This document shows, piece by piece, positions 26,178 to 33,613 of a stretch of DNA of 64,000 nt. Below the pieces are notes generated by a model. The model made no database searches and was not told the origin of the DNA. It worked only from the letters and a program-made list of their open reading frames with translations. Within the stretch, counting starts at the first letter, position 1, and the number at the start of each line of letters is the position of its first letter. The stretch is taken from NCBI GenBank assembly GCA_003347645.1, contig QDFX01000008.1, positions 62,001-126,000 of the forward strand. Direction: 5' to 3'. The position numbers were made by a program, and so were the translations under genes. This stretch comes from Rhizobiaceae bacterium CPCC 101076 (GTDB lineage: Bacteria > Pseudomonadota > Alphaproteobacteria > Rhizobiales > Methylopilaceae).

Positions 26178-26421
26178 CGAATGGATATCCAGAAAACTCC
26201 GCCGAACCGTTTGGGGCGGATTACGGCGATCTAATGCTTTGATGCCCGTAAAGGATGATTGGGAGGATTAGACATTCGGCTATAGGTTGCGGTGCCGTGA
26301 GCGGCTGGACGCTGGAAATCCGTATCCGCAGTGTCATCGGCCGAGCGCTAAACTTGTCGCCCTCGAACTTCGCCGTCCGGCCCCTACAATCGTGCGGCGG
26401 ATCACATCGAAAGCGAGCGGG

Positions 26422-28011
26422 ATGCAGGACGCCTTCTGGTGGCAGCGCGGGATCGTCTATCAGGTCTATCCGAGATCGTTCCAGGATTCCGACGGCGACG
26501 GCATCGGCGATCTCGAAGGTATCCGGCAGCGGCTCGACCACCTCGTCTGGCTCGGCGTCGATGCGGTCTGGATCTCGCCGATCTTCGTCTCTCCGATGGC
26601 GGATTTCGGCTACGACGTCGCGGACTATTGCGCGATCGAACCCATGTTCGGCTCGCTCGAGGATTTCGACCGATTAGTCGCCGAGGCGCATGCGAAAGGC
26701 CTGAAGGTCATCCTTGATTTCGTGCCGAACCACACCTCGGAACAGCACGCCTGGTTCAGGGAAAGCCGCTCATCGCGCGATAACCCGAAGCGCGACTGGT
26801 ACATCTGGCGCGACCCCGCGCCGGACGGCGGTCCGCCGAACAACTGGATTTCGAATTTCGGCGGTTCCGCGTGGCAACGGGACGAGGCGACCGGGCAATA
26901 TTACTATCACGCCTTCCTGGTGCAGCAGCCGGACCTCAACTGGCGCAATCCGCAGGTCCGCGCGGCGATGTACGACGTTCTGCGCTTCTGGCTCGATCGC
27001 GGGGTCGATGGCTTCCGCGTCGACGTGATCTGGCACCTGATCAAGGACGTCGATTTCCGCGACAACCCGGACAACGCCGGCTACCAGCCCAGCCAGCCGA
27101 TGATCGGCCGCTTCCAGCAGACCTATTCGGCCGACCGGCCGGAGGTGCACGAGGTGGTTCGGAACATGCGCGCGGTGCTTGAGGACTATGACGAGCGGGT
27201 TCTGATCGGCGAAATCTACCTGCCGGTCGAGCGCGTCGTCGCCTATTATGGCGAAGGCCTCTCCGGTGCGCATCTGCCATTCAATTTCCAGCTGCTCGAA
27301 ACGCCCTGGGATGCGCGGCTTCTTGCCAGGATGATCGAGCGCTATGAGGGCCTCCTGCCGCCGGGCGGATGGCCGAACTGGGTACTCGGCAATCACGACC
27401 GTCAACGCATAGCGGCGCGGGTCGGCGAGGCTCAGGCGCGGGTGGCCGCGATGCTGCTGCTGACGTTGCGCGGCACGCCGACGGTCTATTACGGCGACGA
27501 GATCGGCATGCCCGATGTCGCCATACCGCCGGAACGGGTCCAGGACCCATGGGGCGTGAATGAGCCGGGCCTCGGACTTGGCCGCGATCCGGTCCGCACC
27601 CCGATGCAATGGGCCGGCGACAACTTCGCGGGCTTTAGCACGGTCGAGCCATGGCTTCCTCTTTCGGATGACTGGCGAGAGAAGAATGTCGAGAGGCTGA
27701 AAGAGGATCGCCATTCGATCCTCAGCCTCTACCGGAATCTCATCTCGCTCCGCCGCGCCCATCGGGCGCTCTCGGTAGGTGACTATGCGGCCGTCGCGCG
27801 CGATGGAAACGTGCTCGCTTACGAGCGACGCTTCGAAGGAGAGCATCTGCTCGTCATCCTCAATCTCGGGCACGAAAAGCAGCTCGAAGACCTCTCCATG
27901 TTCGGAGATGCGACCATTCTTTTGTCGACCCATCTCGACCGGGAGGGAGCGTCCGGAAGCAGTGTCGTTCTGCGTCCCTCCGAGGGACTTTTGCTCCGCG
28001 TCGATTCCTGA
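26422..28011 (+). CDS. GH13 alpha-glucosidase/oligo-glucosidase
   Basis: The 529-residue protein carries the full set of GH13 motifs. These are QVYPRSFQDSDGDGIGDL near the start, region I DFVPNHTS, region II GFRVDVIW with nucleophile Asp201, region III IGEIYLP with acid/base Glu264, and region IV LGNHDRQR with Asp326. It resembles the cytoplasmic alpha-glucosidases (GH13_23/31) that split short alpha-glucosides; no signal peptide is present. The ATG at 26422 is chosen because the protein begins directly with the catalytic barrel. It is divergent from hpnN and has no sugar transporter nearby. Confidence 0.93.
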   Translation: MQDAFWWQRGIVYQVYPRSFQDSDGDGIGDLEGIRQRLDHLVWLGVDAVWISPIFVSPMADFGYDVADYCAIEPMFGSLEDFDRLVAEAHAKGLKVILDFVPNHTSEQHAWFRESRSSRDNPKRDWYIWRDPAPDGGPPNNWISNFGGSAWQRDEATGQYYYHAFLVQQPDLNWRNPQVRAAMYDVLRFWLDRGVDGFRVDVIWHLIKDVDFRDNPDNAGYQPSQPMIGRFQQTYSADRPEVHEVVRNMRAVLEDYDERVLIGEIYLPVERVVAYYGEGLSGAHLPFNFQLLETPWDARLLARMIERYEGLLPPGGWPNWVLGNHDRQRIAARVGEAQARVAAMLLLTLRGTPTVYYGDEIGMPDVAIPPERVQDPWGVNEPGLGLGRDPVRTPMQWAGDNFAGFSTVEPWLPLSDDWREKNVERLKEDRHSILSLYRNLISLRRAHRALSVGDYAAVARDGNVLAYERRFEGEHLLVILNLGHEKQLEDLSMFGDATILLSTHLDREGASGSSVVLRPSEGLLLRVDS

Positions 28012-28056
28012 GCACGGCAGGCCGCGACTCTCCGCGAAAATCATCCTATCCGACCC

Positions 28057-28082
28057 GGAACGCGAACACTCCTCCAGCGGTT
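28057..28082 (+). promoter_or_regulatory. Candidate EcfG (general stress) promoter
   Basis: GGAAC (28057-28061) is followed after 17 bases by GGTT (28079-28082). This fits the alphaproteobacterial general-stress consensus GGAAC-N16/17-cGTT except for the first base of the -10 box. It lies 62 bases before the start of a three-gene operon of stress-type proteins. Confidence 0.5.
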
Positions 28083-28143
28083 GAAAGTGCATCTGCGGGC
28101 GCTCGTCCCACAGGCCCCTTGGACCTCAACCGCGAGAGATGCC

Positions 28144-28782
28144 ATGAGTAATTTTCCATCTACCGACAGCACACAGTCGTCGGGCGGCACGTTTGCCGAC
28201 GCGCGGGACGATGCCGCGCGTTCCTTCGACGACATCCGCAGCGAAACCGATCGCCAGGTCGGTGCCCTTCGTGACCAGGCACAGTCCGCCGCCCGCGACG
28301 CGCGCTCGGACGTTTCGAGCCTCGCCGACGACGTGAAACATCGCGCCAGGGATTATGCGAACGAGAGTATCGGCGCCGGCGCCGACCGCCTCGACAGCAT
28401 TGCGGGGGCGGTGAGGCGCGCCGCCGACGACCTCGAGCAGCAATCGCCGCAGATCGCCGGCTATGTCCGTGGCGCGGCGGAAAGCGTGGAGCGTTTCACC
28501 TCCAGCGTGCGGCAGCGCAATGTCGACGATCTCATCCACGACGCGCGCGACTTCACTCGCCGCAATCCGGCGTTGGTCTTCGGCGGCGCGGTACTCGCAG
28601 GTGTGGTGTTGTCGCGCTTCCTGAAGAGCTCCGCCGACAGGCGTTCGGCAAGCGACGACCTCGACCGCTCGACCCGCCGCTTCTCCGACAATCGCGGCGC
28701 GCTGCCGCTCGGCGAGGGAGCAGAACGTTCCGATTACGAGATCGGACCCGGCATCGGAGGAACGCGCAATGTCGGCAACTGA
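28144..28782 (+). CDS. Helical stress-type protein with a C-terminal membrane anchor (ElaB/YqjD-like)
   Basis: The 212-residue protein is mostly charged amphipathic helix (Ala/Asp/Arg/Ser-rich, residues 15-135). One membrane helix follows at ~142-158 (ALVFGGAVLAGVVLSRFL) and then a polar tail. This architecture resembles DUF883/ElaB-YqjD proteins, which sit in the inner membrane and bind ribosomes in E. coli, and also LEA-like desiccation proteins. The ATG at 28144 follows GCGAGAG. The stop overlaps the next gene by 14 bases. An EcfG-type promoter lies upstream. Family name is moderate confidence. Confidence 0.75.
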   Translation: MSNFPSTDSTQSSGGTFADARDDAARSFDDIRSETDRQVGALRDQAQSAARDARSDVSSLADDVKHRARDYANESIGAGADRLDSIAGAVRRAADDLEQQSPQIAGYVRGAAESVERFTSSVRQRNVDDLIHDARDFTRRNPALVFGGAVLAGVVLSRFLKSSADRRSASDDLDRSTRRFSDNRGALPLGEGAERSDYEIGPGIGGTRNVGN

Positions 28783-29173
28783 ACAACGAACCGACACCCG
28801 CTCGGTGCCTGGACTGATCGCCGATCTGTTCCAGCAGTCGACCGCTCTGTTCGGCAAGGAGCTTCAACTCGTCCGCACCGAACTGTCCGAAAAGGTCACG
28901 CAGGGCGTGGCCGGACTAGGCCTGATGATCGGCGGCGCGGTGCTTCTCATCGGCGCCGTCAACGTGCTGCTCGCGGCCTTGGTCGCGGCTCTCATCGAGG
29001 TCGGCATCGCCGCGCCTTGGTCCTCGCTCATCGTCGCGGTGGTGATCGGCCTCGCCGGCTACCTCCTCGTCAATCGCGGGATCAGCAATCTCAAAGTGTC
29101 CAACCTCGCGCCATCTCGCTCAACCGGTCAGGTCAAGCGTGACGCCGCATTGCTCAAGGAGCAGGTGAAATGA
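28769..29173 (+). CDS. Phage-holin-superfamily III/YqjE-like membrane protein
   Basis: The 134-residue protein has an N-terminal amphipathic segment (VPGLIADLFQQSTALFGKELQLVRTEL) and two membrane helices (~48-75, 82-102). The pattern matches the Phage_holin_3_6/YqjE family. Despite the name, these are normal chromosomal membrane proteins of unknown function that travel with YqjD-like and DUF3618 genes, as here. It overlaps the gene before by 14 bases and the gene after by four, so the trio is one operon. Confidence 0.82.
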   Translation: MSATEQRTDTRSVPGLIADLFQQSTALFGKELQLVRTELSEKVTQGVAGLGLMIGGAVLLIGAVNVLLAALVAALIEVGIAAPWSSLIVAVVIGLAGYLLVNRGISNLKVSNLAPSRSTGQVKRDAALLKEQVK

Positions 29174-30165
29174 CCATGCAGGACAACAGGTCCAGCGCCG
29201 AAATCGAACGCGATGTCGAACAGACCCGAGCCGGCGTCGCCAGCACGCTGGATCAACTCCGCAACCGCATGACGCCCGGCGAACTTGCCGACGAGGTCTG
29301 GGATTATGCCCGCAACGGCGGAGGCGGCGAATTCGTCCGCAATCTCGGCCGGGGCATGCGCGACAATCCCATCCCGGTCGCCCTCGTCGGCGTCGGTCTC
29401 GCCTGGCTGATGACGGGACGCAGCGGAAAGCTGCCAAGTCTGTCGCGGGACCGGCGTTCGAGACGCGATCTCTACGACTATACCGGCTCGACAGGCGGCT
29501 ACAGCTCCGTCGACGACGAGGCGGACGAGCTTCATTCCGCGCCGTATTCCTCGGACTACCGGTCGAGCGGTCAGAGTTCGGATAGCCTCCTCGGTAAAGC
29601 GCGCGAGGCCGGACATCGGGCCTATGATGCGGTTGCCGGCGCCGGCGAAAGCGTCGCCGAAGCGGCGTCTCAAGTCGGTGATCGCGCCAGCGAGCTTCGA
29701 CATCAGGCAAGCCGTCGTGGCCGCGAACTCGGGCATCAGGCCTATGTCGCCAGCCGCGATGTTCGTCGCACGGCAACCGACTTCGCCAACGAGCAGCCAC
29801 TGATAGTGGCGGCGGCGGGTCTCGCCATCGGCGCGGCACTCGGCGCGATCATGCGTACGACGCGAACCGAGGCGCGCCTGATGGGCGAGGCCAGCGATCG
29901 CGTCAAACAGCAAGCGCGCGACCTGGCGGATCAAGGTTACGAGCAGGCGGCGGCCATCGCCGAGAACACCTATGAACAGGTGGTGGACGAGGCGAAGGCC
30001 CAGGGCCTCACGACCTCGGATGCCAAGGACGCAGTCGGCGGTCTCGGAGATCGCGTCAGGGCGGTGGCGGAACGCGGCAAGGAAGCGCTGCGCGGGGAAA
30101 TTGGCGCTGCAGAAAACGACGCCGAGAAGAAAGTCGAAGAGAACTCGCCGTACGCAGGCGCATGA
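29170..30165 (+). CDS. DUF3618 domain protein
   Basis: The 331-residue protein begins with the DUF3618 block (SSAEIERDVEQTRAGVASTLDQLRNRMTPGEL, residues ~7-40). A short hydrophobic segment follows (NPIPVALVGVGLAWLM, ~72-88). A long Ala/Gln/Arg/Ser helical region contains a second hydrophobic patch (LIVAAAGLAIGAALGAIM, ~215-232). The last 90 residues are again amphipathic helix. It overlaps the holin-like gene (ATGA at 29170-29173). Members are called nutrient-deprivation-induced proteins in rhizobia. The role is probably membrane protection under stress. Confidence 0.85.
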   Translation: MTMQDNRSSAEIERDVEQTRAGVASTLDQLRNRMTPGELADEVWDYARNGGGGEFVRNLGRGMRDNPIPVALVGVGLAWLMTGRSGKLPSLSRDRRSRRDLYDYTGSTGGYSSVDDEADELHSAPYSSDYRSSGQSSDSLLGKAREAGHRAYDAVAGAGESVAEAASQVGDRASELRHQASRRGRELGHQAYVASRDVRRTATDFANEQPLIVAAAGLAIGAALGAIMRTTRTEARLMGEASDRVKQQARDLADQGYEQAAAIAENTYEQVVDEAKAQGLTTSDAKDAVGGLGDRVRAVAERGKEALRGEIGAAENDAEKKVEENSPYAGA

Positions 30166-30173
30166 CGATTATC

Positions 30174-30197
30174 GAGGCGAGGCGTCAGCCTCGCCTC
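30174..30197 (+). terminator. Hairpin after the DUF3618 operon
   Basis: GAGGCGAGGC, loop GTCA, GCCTCGCCTC forms a perfect ten-pair stem starting 9 bases after the DUF3618 stop. No T tract follows, so it would act as a factor-assisted terminator or a 3'-end stabiliser. Confidence 0.6.
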
Positions 30198-30209
30198 ATT
30201 GGAAAAAAT

Positions 30210-30237
30210 TGGAAACGTTGCTTTTCATTAGTTTCCA
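30210..30237. promoter_or_regulatory. Inverted repeat TGGAAAC-N14-GTTTCCA
   Basis: The seven-base arms are perfect. It lies 79 bases before the dioxygenase start in an A/T-rich stretch, a good place for an operator. Which regulator binds is unknown; the LysR gene at 32061 is one possibility. Confidence 0.42.
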
Positions 30238-30315
30238 TTTATGCGCGATGCGGCGCCTCCTAACTTAGCGGTCATGCAAACGCCGGCACCGGCCGGCGCC
30301 ATGGAGATCACCGCT

Positions 30316-31248
30316 ATGAGCGCTTCTGGAATTCATCACGTCACCGCCATCGCCGGCCCAGCGCGCCGCAATGTCGAGTTCTACACCAAGGTCCTCGGCC
30401 TGCGTCTGGTGAAGAAGACCGTCAACTTCGACGATCCCGGCACCTACCACCTCTATTACGGCGACGAGACCGGCTCGCCCGGTACGATCCTGACCTTCTT
30501 TCCGTGGGATCACGTGGCGAAGGGCCGGGTCGGCGTCGGCGAGACGCAGGAAACCGTGTTCCGCGTGCCGGAAGGCTCGATCGGATATTGGACCCATCGC
30601 TTCATCGACAAGGGCGTCGAGCATGAGCCGTTGGTGAAAAGGTTCGGAGAGCCGATCCTGTCGTTCCGCGACCCGGACGGCATGCGTCTTGCTGTCGTCG
30701 GTGTGCCTGGTGTCGAAACTGAGGCGGCATGGACCGGCAGCGATATTCCGGCCGAGCATGCGATCCGGGGCTTCCACAGCGTCAATCTTCTGCTCGCCAA
30801 GGCCGCTCCCACGGCGGCGATCCTGACCGATGTCCTCGGCTTCACCGAGGTCGCTCGCGAGGGCTCGCTGATCCGCCTGAAGGCCGGCGACACGAGGAAC
30901 GGCGGCATCGTCGACCTGCATGAGGTCGGCGGCTTCCTTGCCGGTCGGGCTGGTGGCGGCTCGGTGCATCATATCGCCTTCCGCGCGGCCGACGACGCGG
31001 AAGAGGCGGCGATGGTCGAGAAGCTGGCGCAGAACCACGGCATCCGGACCACGGAGCAGAAAGACCGCAACTACTTCCGGTCGGTCTACTTCCGCGAACC
31101 CGGCGGCGTGCTGTTCGAGATCGCGACCGACATCCCCGGCTTCGCCGCGGACGAGCCGGTGGCGAAGCTCGGCGAGGCGCTGAAGCTGCCGGGCTTCCTC
31201 GAAGCGCATCGCGAACGCATCGAAGGCGTGCTCCCCGAGCTCGTCTGA
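30316..31248 (+). CDS. VOC-family ring-cleaving dioxygenase (MhqO-like)
   Basis: The 310-residue protein has two vicinal-oxygen-chelate halves (about 5-130 and 150-290). Metal ligands fit HHVTAIAG (His near residue 6), HHIAFRA (His near 220) and Glu in GGVLFEIATD. It resembles MhqO/MhqE-type extradiol enzymes, which cleave hydroquinones or catechols. The ATG at 30316 follows ATGGAG at 9-base spacing; ATGs at 30241 and 30301 are in frame but poorly placed. The serine hydrolase downstream completes an mhqO-mhqD-like pair. The pair is known elsewhere for quinone and electrophile resistance; the substrate here is inferred. Confidence 0.88.
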   Translation: MSASGIHHVTAIAGPARRNVEFYTKVLGLRLVKKTVNFDDPGTYHLYYGDETGSPGTILTFFPWDHVAKGRVGVGETQETVFRVPEGSIGYWTHRFIDKGVEHEPLVKRFGEPILSFRDPDGMRLAVVGVPGVETEAAWTGSDIPAEHAIRGFHSVNLLLAKAAPTAAILTDVLGFTEVAREGSLIRLKAGDTRNGGIVDLHEVGGFLAGRAGGGSVHHIAFRAADDAEEAAMVEKLAQNHGIRTTEQKDRNYFRSVYFREPGGVLFEIATDIPGFAADEPVAKLGEALKLPGFLEAHRERIEGVLPELV

Positions 31249-31316
31249 TCCAGTCGAAACCTCTGTCGAAGAGGGAGCCGGTGGCCGAAAGGCAGCCGGC
31301 TTCCCGGAGCATTCCC

Positions 31317-31937
31317 ATGTCCACGACAACCGAACTTGATTTCATCCACCGCTACGAGCCGGAAACCGTGATCGGCTCGCCGCCGCTTCTGATGCTGCAC
31401 GGCACTGGCGGCAACGAGCACGATCTCGTCGATGTCGGCCGCGTCATCGCGCCGGGCTCGGCCATTCTCTCGCCGCGCGGCAAGGTGCTGGAAGGCGGCG
31501 TGCCGCGCTTCTTCCGCCGCCTTGCCGAGGGCGTGTTTGACGAGGACGACGTCCGCCGTCGCGCGAACGAACTCGCCGATTTCGTCGAGGAGGCGCGCGA
31601 GCGGTATGGGCTCGCCAAGCCGGTGGCGGTCGGCTTTTCGAACGGCGCAAACATCGCCGCGGCGATGCTGCTGCTCAGGCCCGGTACGGTTGCCGGCGCG
31701 GTGCTGCTGCGGGCGATGGTGCCGCTGAAGGAGATGCCGAAGGCGGATCTGCACGACACGCCGGTTCTTATGCTCTCGGGCGTGATGGACCCGATCGTGC
31801 CGCAGGAGAATGCGGCGCGGCTGGCTTTGGCGCTGACCGAGCGTGGCGCGGACGTCGATCATCGGCTTCTGCCGTTGAGCCATGGCCTCGGACAGGCCGA
31901 TCTCTCGCTGTCCAGCGACTGGATCGCGCGACGCTAG
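31317..31937 (+). CDS. Phospholipase/carboxylesterase-type hydrolase (MhqD-like)
   Basis: The 206-residue alpha/beta hydrolase has the oxyanion start LMLHGTGGNEHDL. The nucleophile is Ser in GFSNGANIAA (about residue 103), the acid is Asp in GVMDPIVPQ, and the His is in LSHGLG. This order and size match the MhqD/YtpA-like carboxylesterases encoded beside VOC dioxygenases. The ATG at 31317 follows CGGAG. It lies 68 bases after the dioxygenase and probably shares its transcript. It likely hydrolyses the ring-cleavage product or an ester adduct. Confidence 0.87.
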   Translation: MSTTTELDFIHRYEPETVIGSPPLLMLHGTGGNEHDLVDVGRVIAPGSAILSPRGKVLEGGVPRFFRRLAEGVFDEDDVRRRANELADFVEEARERYGLAKPVAVGFSNGANIAAAMLLLRPGTVAGAVLLRAMVPLKEMPKADLHDTPVLMLSGVMDPIVPQENAARLALALTERGADVDHRLLPLSHGLGQADLSLSSDWIARR

Positions 31938-31996
31938 CTCGGCGTCGTCCTCCGGCTCGACCAGGGGACCCATCAAGCCCGTGCCGTGTGACGTGG

Positions 31997-32019
31997 ATCC
32001 TCCGGTCAAGCCGGAGGAT
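31997..32019. repeat. REP-like hairpin ATCCTCCGG-TCAAG-CCGGAGGAT
   Basis: A perfect nine-base stem with a five-base loop lies between the hydrolase gene and the LysR gene. Palindromes of this wording recur in many rhizobial intergenic regions (general knowledge; not counted here). It could also work as a terminator for the hydrolase transcript. Confidence 0.6.
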
Positions 32020-32060
32020 GACGGTGGGAGCAAATGACGACAAAACGGGGAGATGGCGGC

Positions 32061-33017
32061 ATGATCCGGATCCAACCTGGATTCGGCATGCCGCATCTCC
32101 CCGATTTCGAAGCCTGGGCGATCTTCGCCAAGGTCGCCGAGCACGGCTCCTTTTCGGGGGCCGCGAGCGATCTCAACCTGTCGAAGGCGACCGTCTCGAA
32201 GGCGATCACGCGCCTCGAATTCCGCCTCGGCACGTCTCTCTTCCACCGCACCTCACGGAAACTTTCTCTGACCGAAAGCGGTCGGGCGTCGCTCGACCGC
32301 GCTACGCGCATCCTCGCGGAAGGCGAGGCGATCGAGGAGGAGATCACCGAGGGTGCCGCGGTTCCGCGCGGGCTTGTCCGGCTGTCCGCGCCGATGTCGT
32401 TCGGCATCCAGCATCTCGGTCCGGCGCTCGCGGCGTTCTTCAAGGAATATCCGGAAGTCTCGGTCGATCTCCGGCTGAGCGACACCCGCACCGACCTCGT
32501 CGCGGAGGGGATCGACGTCGCGCTCCGCATCGGCGTGCTGTCGGATTCGTCGTTCCGCGCCCGCCGCCTGTTCGCGGTGCGCCGCCCGCTGGTGGCGTCG
32601 CCGGACTATCTGGCGAAGCACGGCGCGCCGACACATCCGCGCGAGCTCGAGAAGCACAATACCGTCGTCTTCTCGCACCTCGCCGCGCCGACCTCGATCA
32701 CGCTGCACCATCCGCATCAGGGCGAGTTCATCGCGCGCATCCAGGGCTGCCTCTCGGTCAACAATGCGGACGTGGTCGTGCCGCTGCTGACCGGCGGGCT
32801 CAGCATGTGCCTGATGCCGGAATTCCTGATCTGGCGGGAACTGCGCGACGGCAAACTGGTCGAGGTATTGCCCGACTGGTCGTCGGAACTGCTGGCGCTT
32901 TACGTGCTGACACCGCCGGGAACGGTACGCCCGGTCCGGGTCAGCGTGTTGATCGACTTCCTCAGCAAGCGATTGTCGAAAGCGCCGTGGGCGCATGAAC
33001 TGCCGAAGCTGGATTGA
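32061..33017 (+). CDS. LysR family transcriptional regulator
   Basis: The protein (318 residues from 32061) has the LysR helix-turn-helix SFSGAASDLNLSKATVSKAITRLE and a CrgA-type effector domain (LVRLSAPMSFGIQHLGPALAAFF). The start at 32061 has GGGGAG upstream; ATGs at 32034 and 32088 are alternatives. It follows the MhqO/MhqD-like pair in the same direction with a hairpin between, so it probably has its own promoter. Its target may be that pair, whose own promoter carries an inverted repeat, but this is not shown. Confidence 0.9.
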   Translation: MIRIQPGFGMPHLPDFEAWAIFAKVAEHGSFSGAASDLNLSKATVSKAITRLEFRLGTSLFHRTSRKLSLTESGRASLDRATRILAEGEAIEEEITEGAAVPRGLVRLSAPMSFGIQHLGPALAAFFKEYPEVSVDLRLSDTRTDLVAEGIDVALRIGVLSDSSFRARRLFAVRRPLVASPDYLAKHGAPTHPRELEKHNTVVFSHLAAPTSITLHHPHQGEFIARIQGCLSVNNADVVVPLLTGGLSMCLMPEFLIWRELRDGKLVEVLPDWSSELLALYVLTPPGTVRPVRVSVLIDFLSKRLSKAPWAHELPKLD

Positions 33018-33036
33018 TGCAGCCGAGGCGGCGCCG

Positions 33037-33060
33037 CCTCTCTCCCCGACACGGGGAGGG
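33037..33060. repeat. Short palindromic repeat, copy 1 (TCTCCCCGACACGGGGAG type)
   Basis: CTCCCCG-ACA-CGGGGAG is a GC-rich hairpin of the same unit that occurs twice more at 33453-33600. It lies just before the DUF559 gene. The frame runs through it upstream of the chosen start, giving the typical 'PLSPTRGG' artefact translation. Confidence 0.65.
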
Positions 33061-33096
33061 ATTGCGCTCGTTGTTGGGCTCGCTGACACTTCACCG

Positions 33097-33432
33097 ATGT
33101 CCGTCCCGTTCGCCCGCTCCCTCCGCAAGCGCATGACACCGCCCGAGGTCAGGCTGCGGGTGCGGCTGCGCGAATTGCGGGCGCGCGGCTTTCACTTTCG
33201 GAGGCAGGCGCCGCGTCTGGGCTATGTGCTCGACTTCGTTTGCCTCAAGGCCGGCCTTGTAATCGAGGTCGACGGCGATACCCATGCGATGGGGACTGCG
33301 CCAGCGAGAGATGCGATCCGTGACGCGCGGCTTCGAGAAGAGGGAATGCGCGTGTTTCGGGTTACCAATGCCGAGGTGATGGAAAATCCGGACGGCGTGA
33401 TGGAAGCCATCCTCGCAGAACTCGGCCACTGA
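33097..33432 (+). CDS. DUF559 endonuclease-like protein
   Basis: The 111-residue protein has the DUF559 (Vsr/PD-(D/E)xK-like) pattern. RKRMTPPEVRLRVRLRELRARGFHFRRQ is followed by YVLDFVCLKAGLVIEVDGDTH, with the candidate nuclease Asp and Glu, and by RVFRVTNAEVMENPDGV. The ATG at 33097 is the first start after the repeat at 33037-33060. The nuclease fold is well accepted for the family, but the substrate is unknown. It stands alone between a LysR gene and an RND operon, with palindromic repeats on both sides. Confidence 0.85.
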   Translation: MSVPFARSLRKRMTPPEVRLRVRLRELRARGFHFRRQAPRLGYVLDFVCLKAGLVIEVDGDTHAMGTAPARDAIRDARLREEGMRVFRVTNAEVMENPDGVMEAILAELGH

Positions 33433-33452
33433 ACGGGAAGGTGCGTTTGGGT

Positions 33453-33600
33453 CTCCCTCCCCGGAACGGGGAGGGCCGAGTCGCGCGTCAGCGCGAGCCG
33501 GGGTGGGGAGCGGCCTCCGCGAGGCATAACTTTCCGAAGGGTCTTTGCCCCACCCCGCTCGCTTCGCGAGTCGGCCCTCCCCGACACGGGGAGGGAGGGC
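33453..33600. repeat. Inverted pair of ~55-base palindromic repeats
   Basis: The left arm (33453-33508) starts CTCCCTCCCCGGAACGGGGA and ends GGGGTGGGG. The right arm (33548-33600) is nearly its reverse complement, with CCCCACCCC at its left edge and a CCCGACACGGG core. Each arm also has its own small hairpins, so the ~150 bases can fold into one large cruciform. It fills the gap between convergent DUF559 and RND genes and could end transcription from both sides. Confidence 0.75.
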
Positions 33601-33613
33601 GCCGTGCTGTGGG

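Noticed and set aside
23700-26234. 844-codon plus-strand open frame
   Set aside because: It lies fully antisense to hpnN. Its composition (Arg, Asp, Glu, Gln, His-rich without hydrophobic pattern) is that of the complementary strand of a GC-rich gene, and the MmpL motifs are on the minus strand.
26770-28092. 440-codon minus-strand open frame
   Set aside because: It is antisense to the GH13 gene, whose four catalytic regions are intact on the plus strand.
28769-29173. Holin-like gene as a sign of a prophage
   Set aside because: The Phage_holin_3_6/YqjE family is a chromosomal membrane family; no phage structural, integrase or lysis genes are near.
33453-33600. CRISPR-like repeats
   Set aside because: There are only two full copies, in inverted orientation, each palindromic over its full length; no spacers of regular size.
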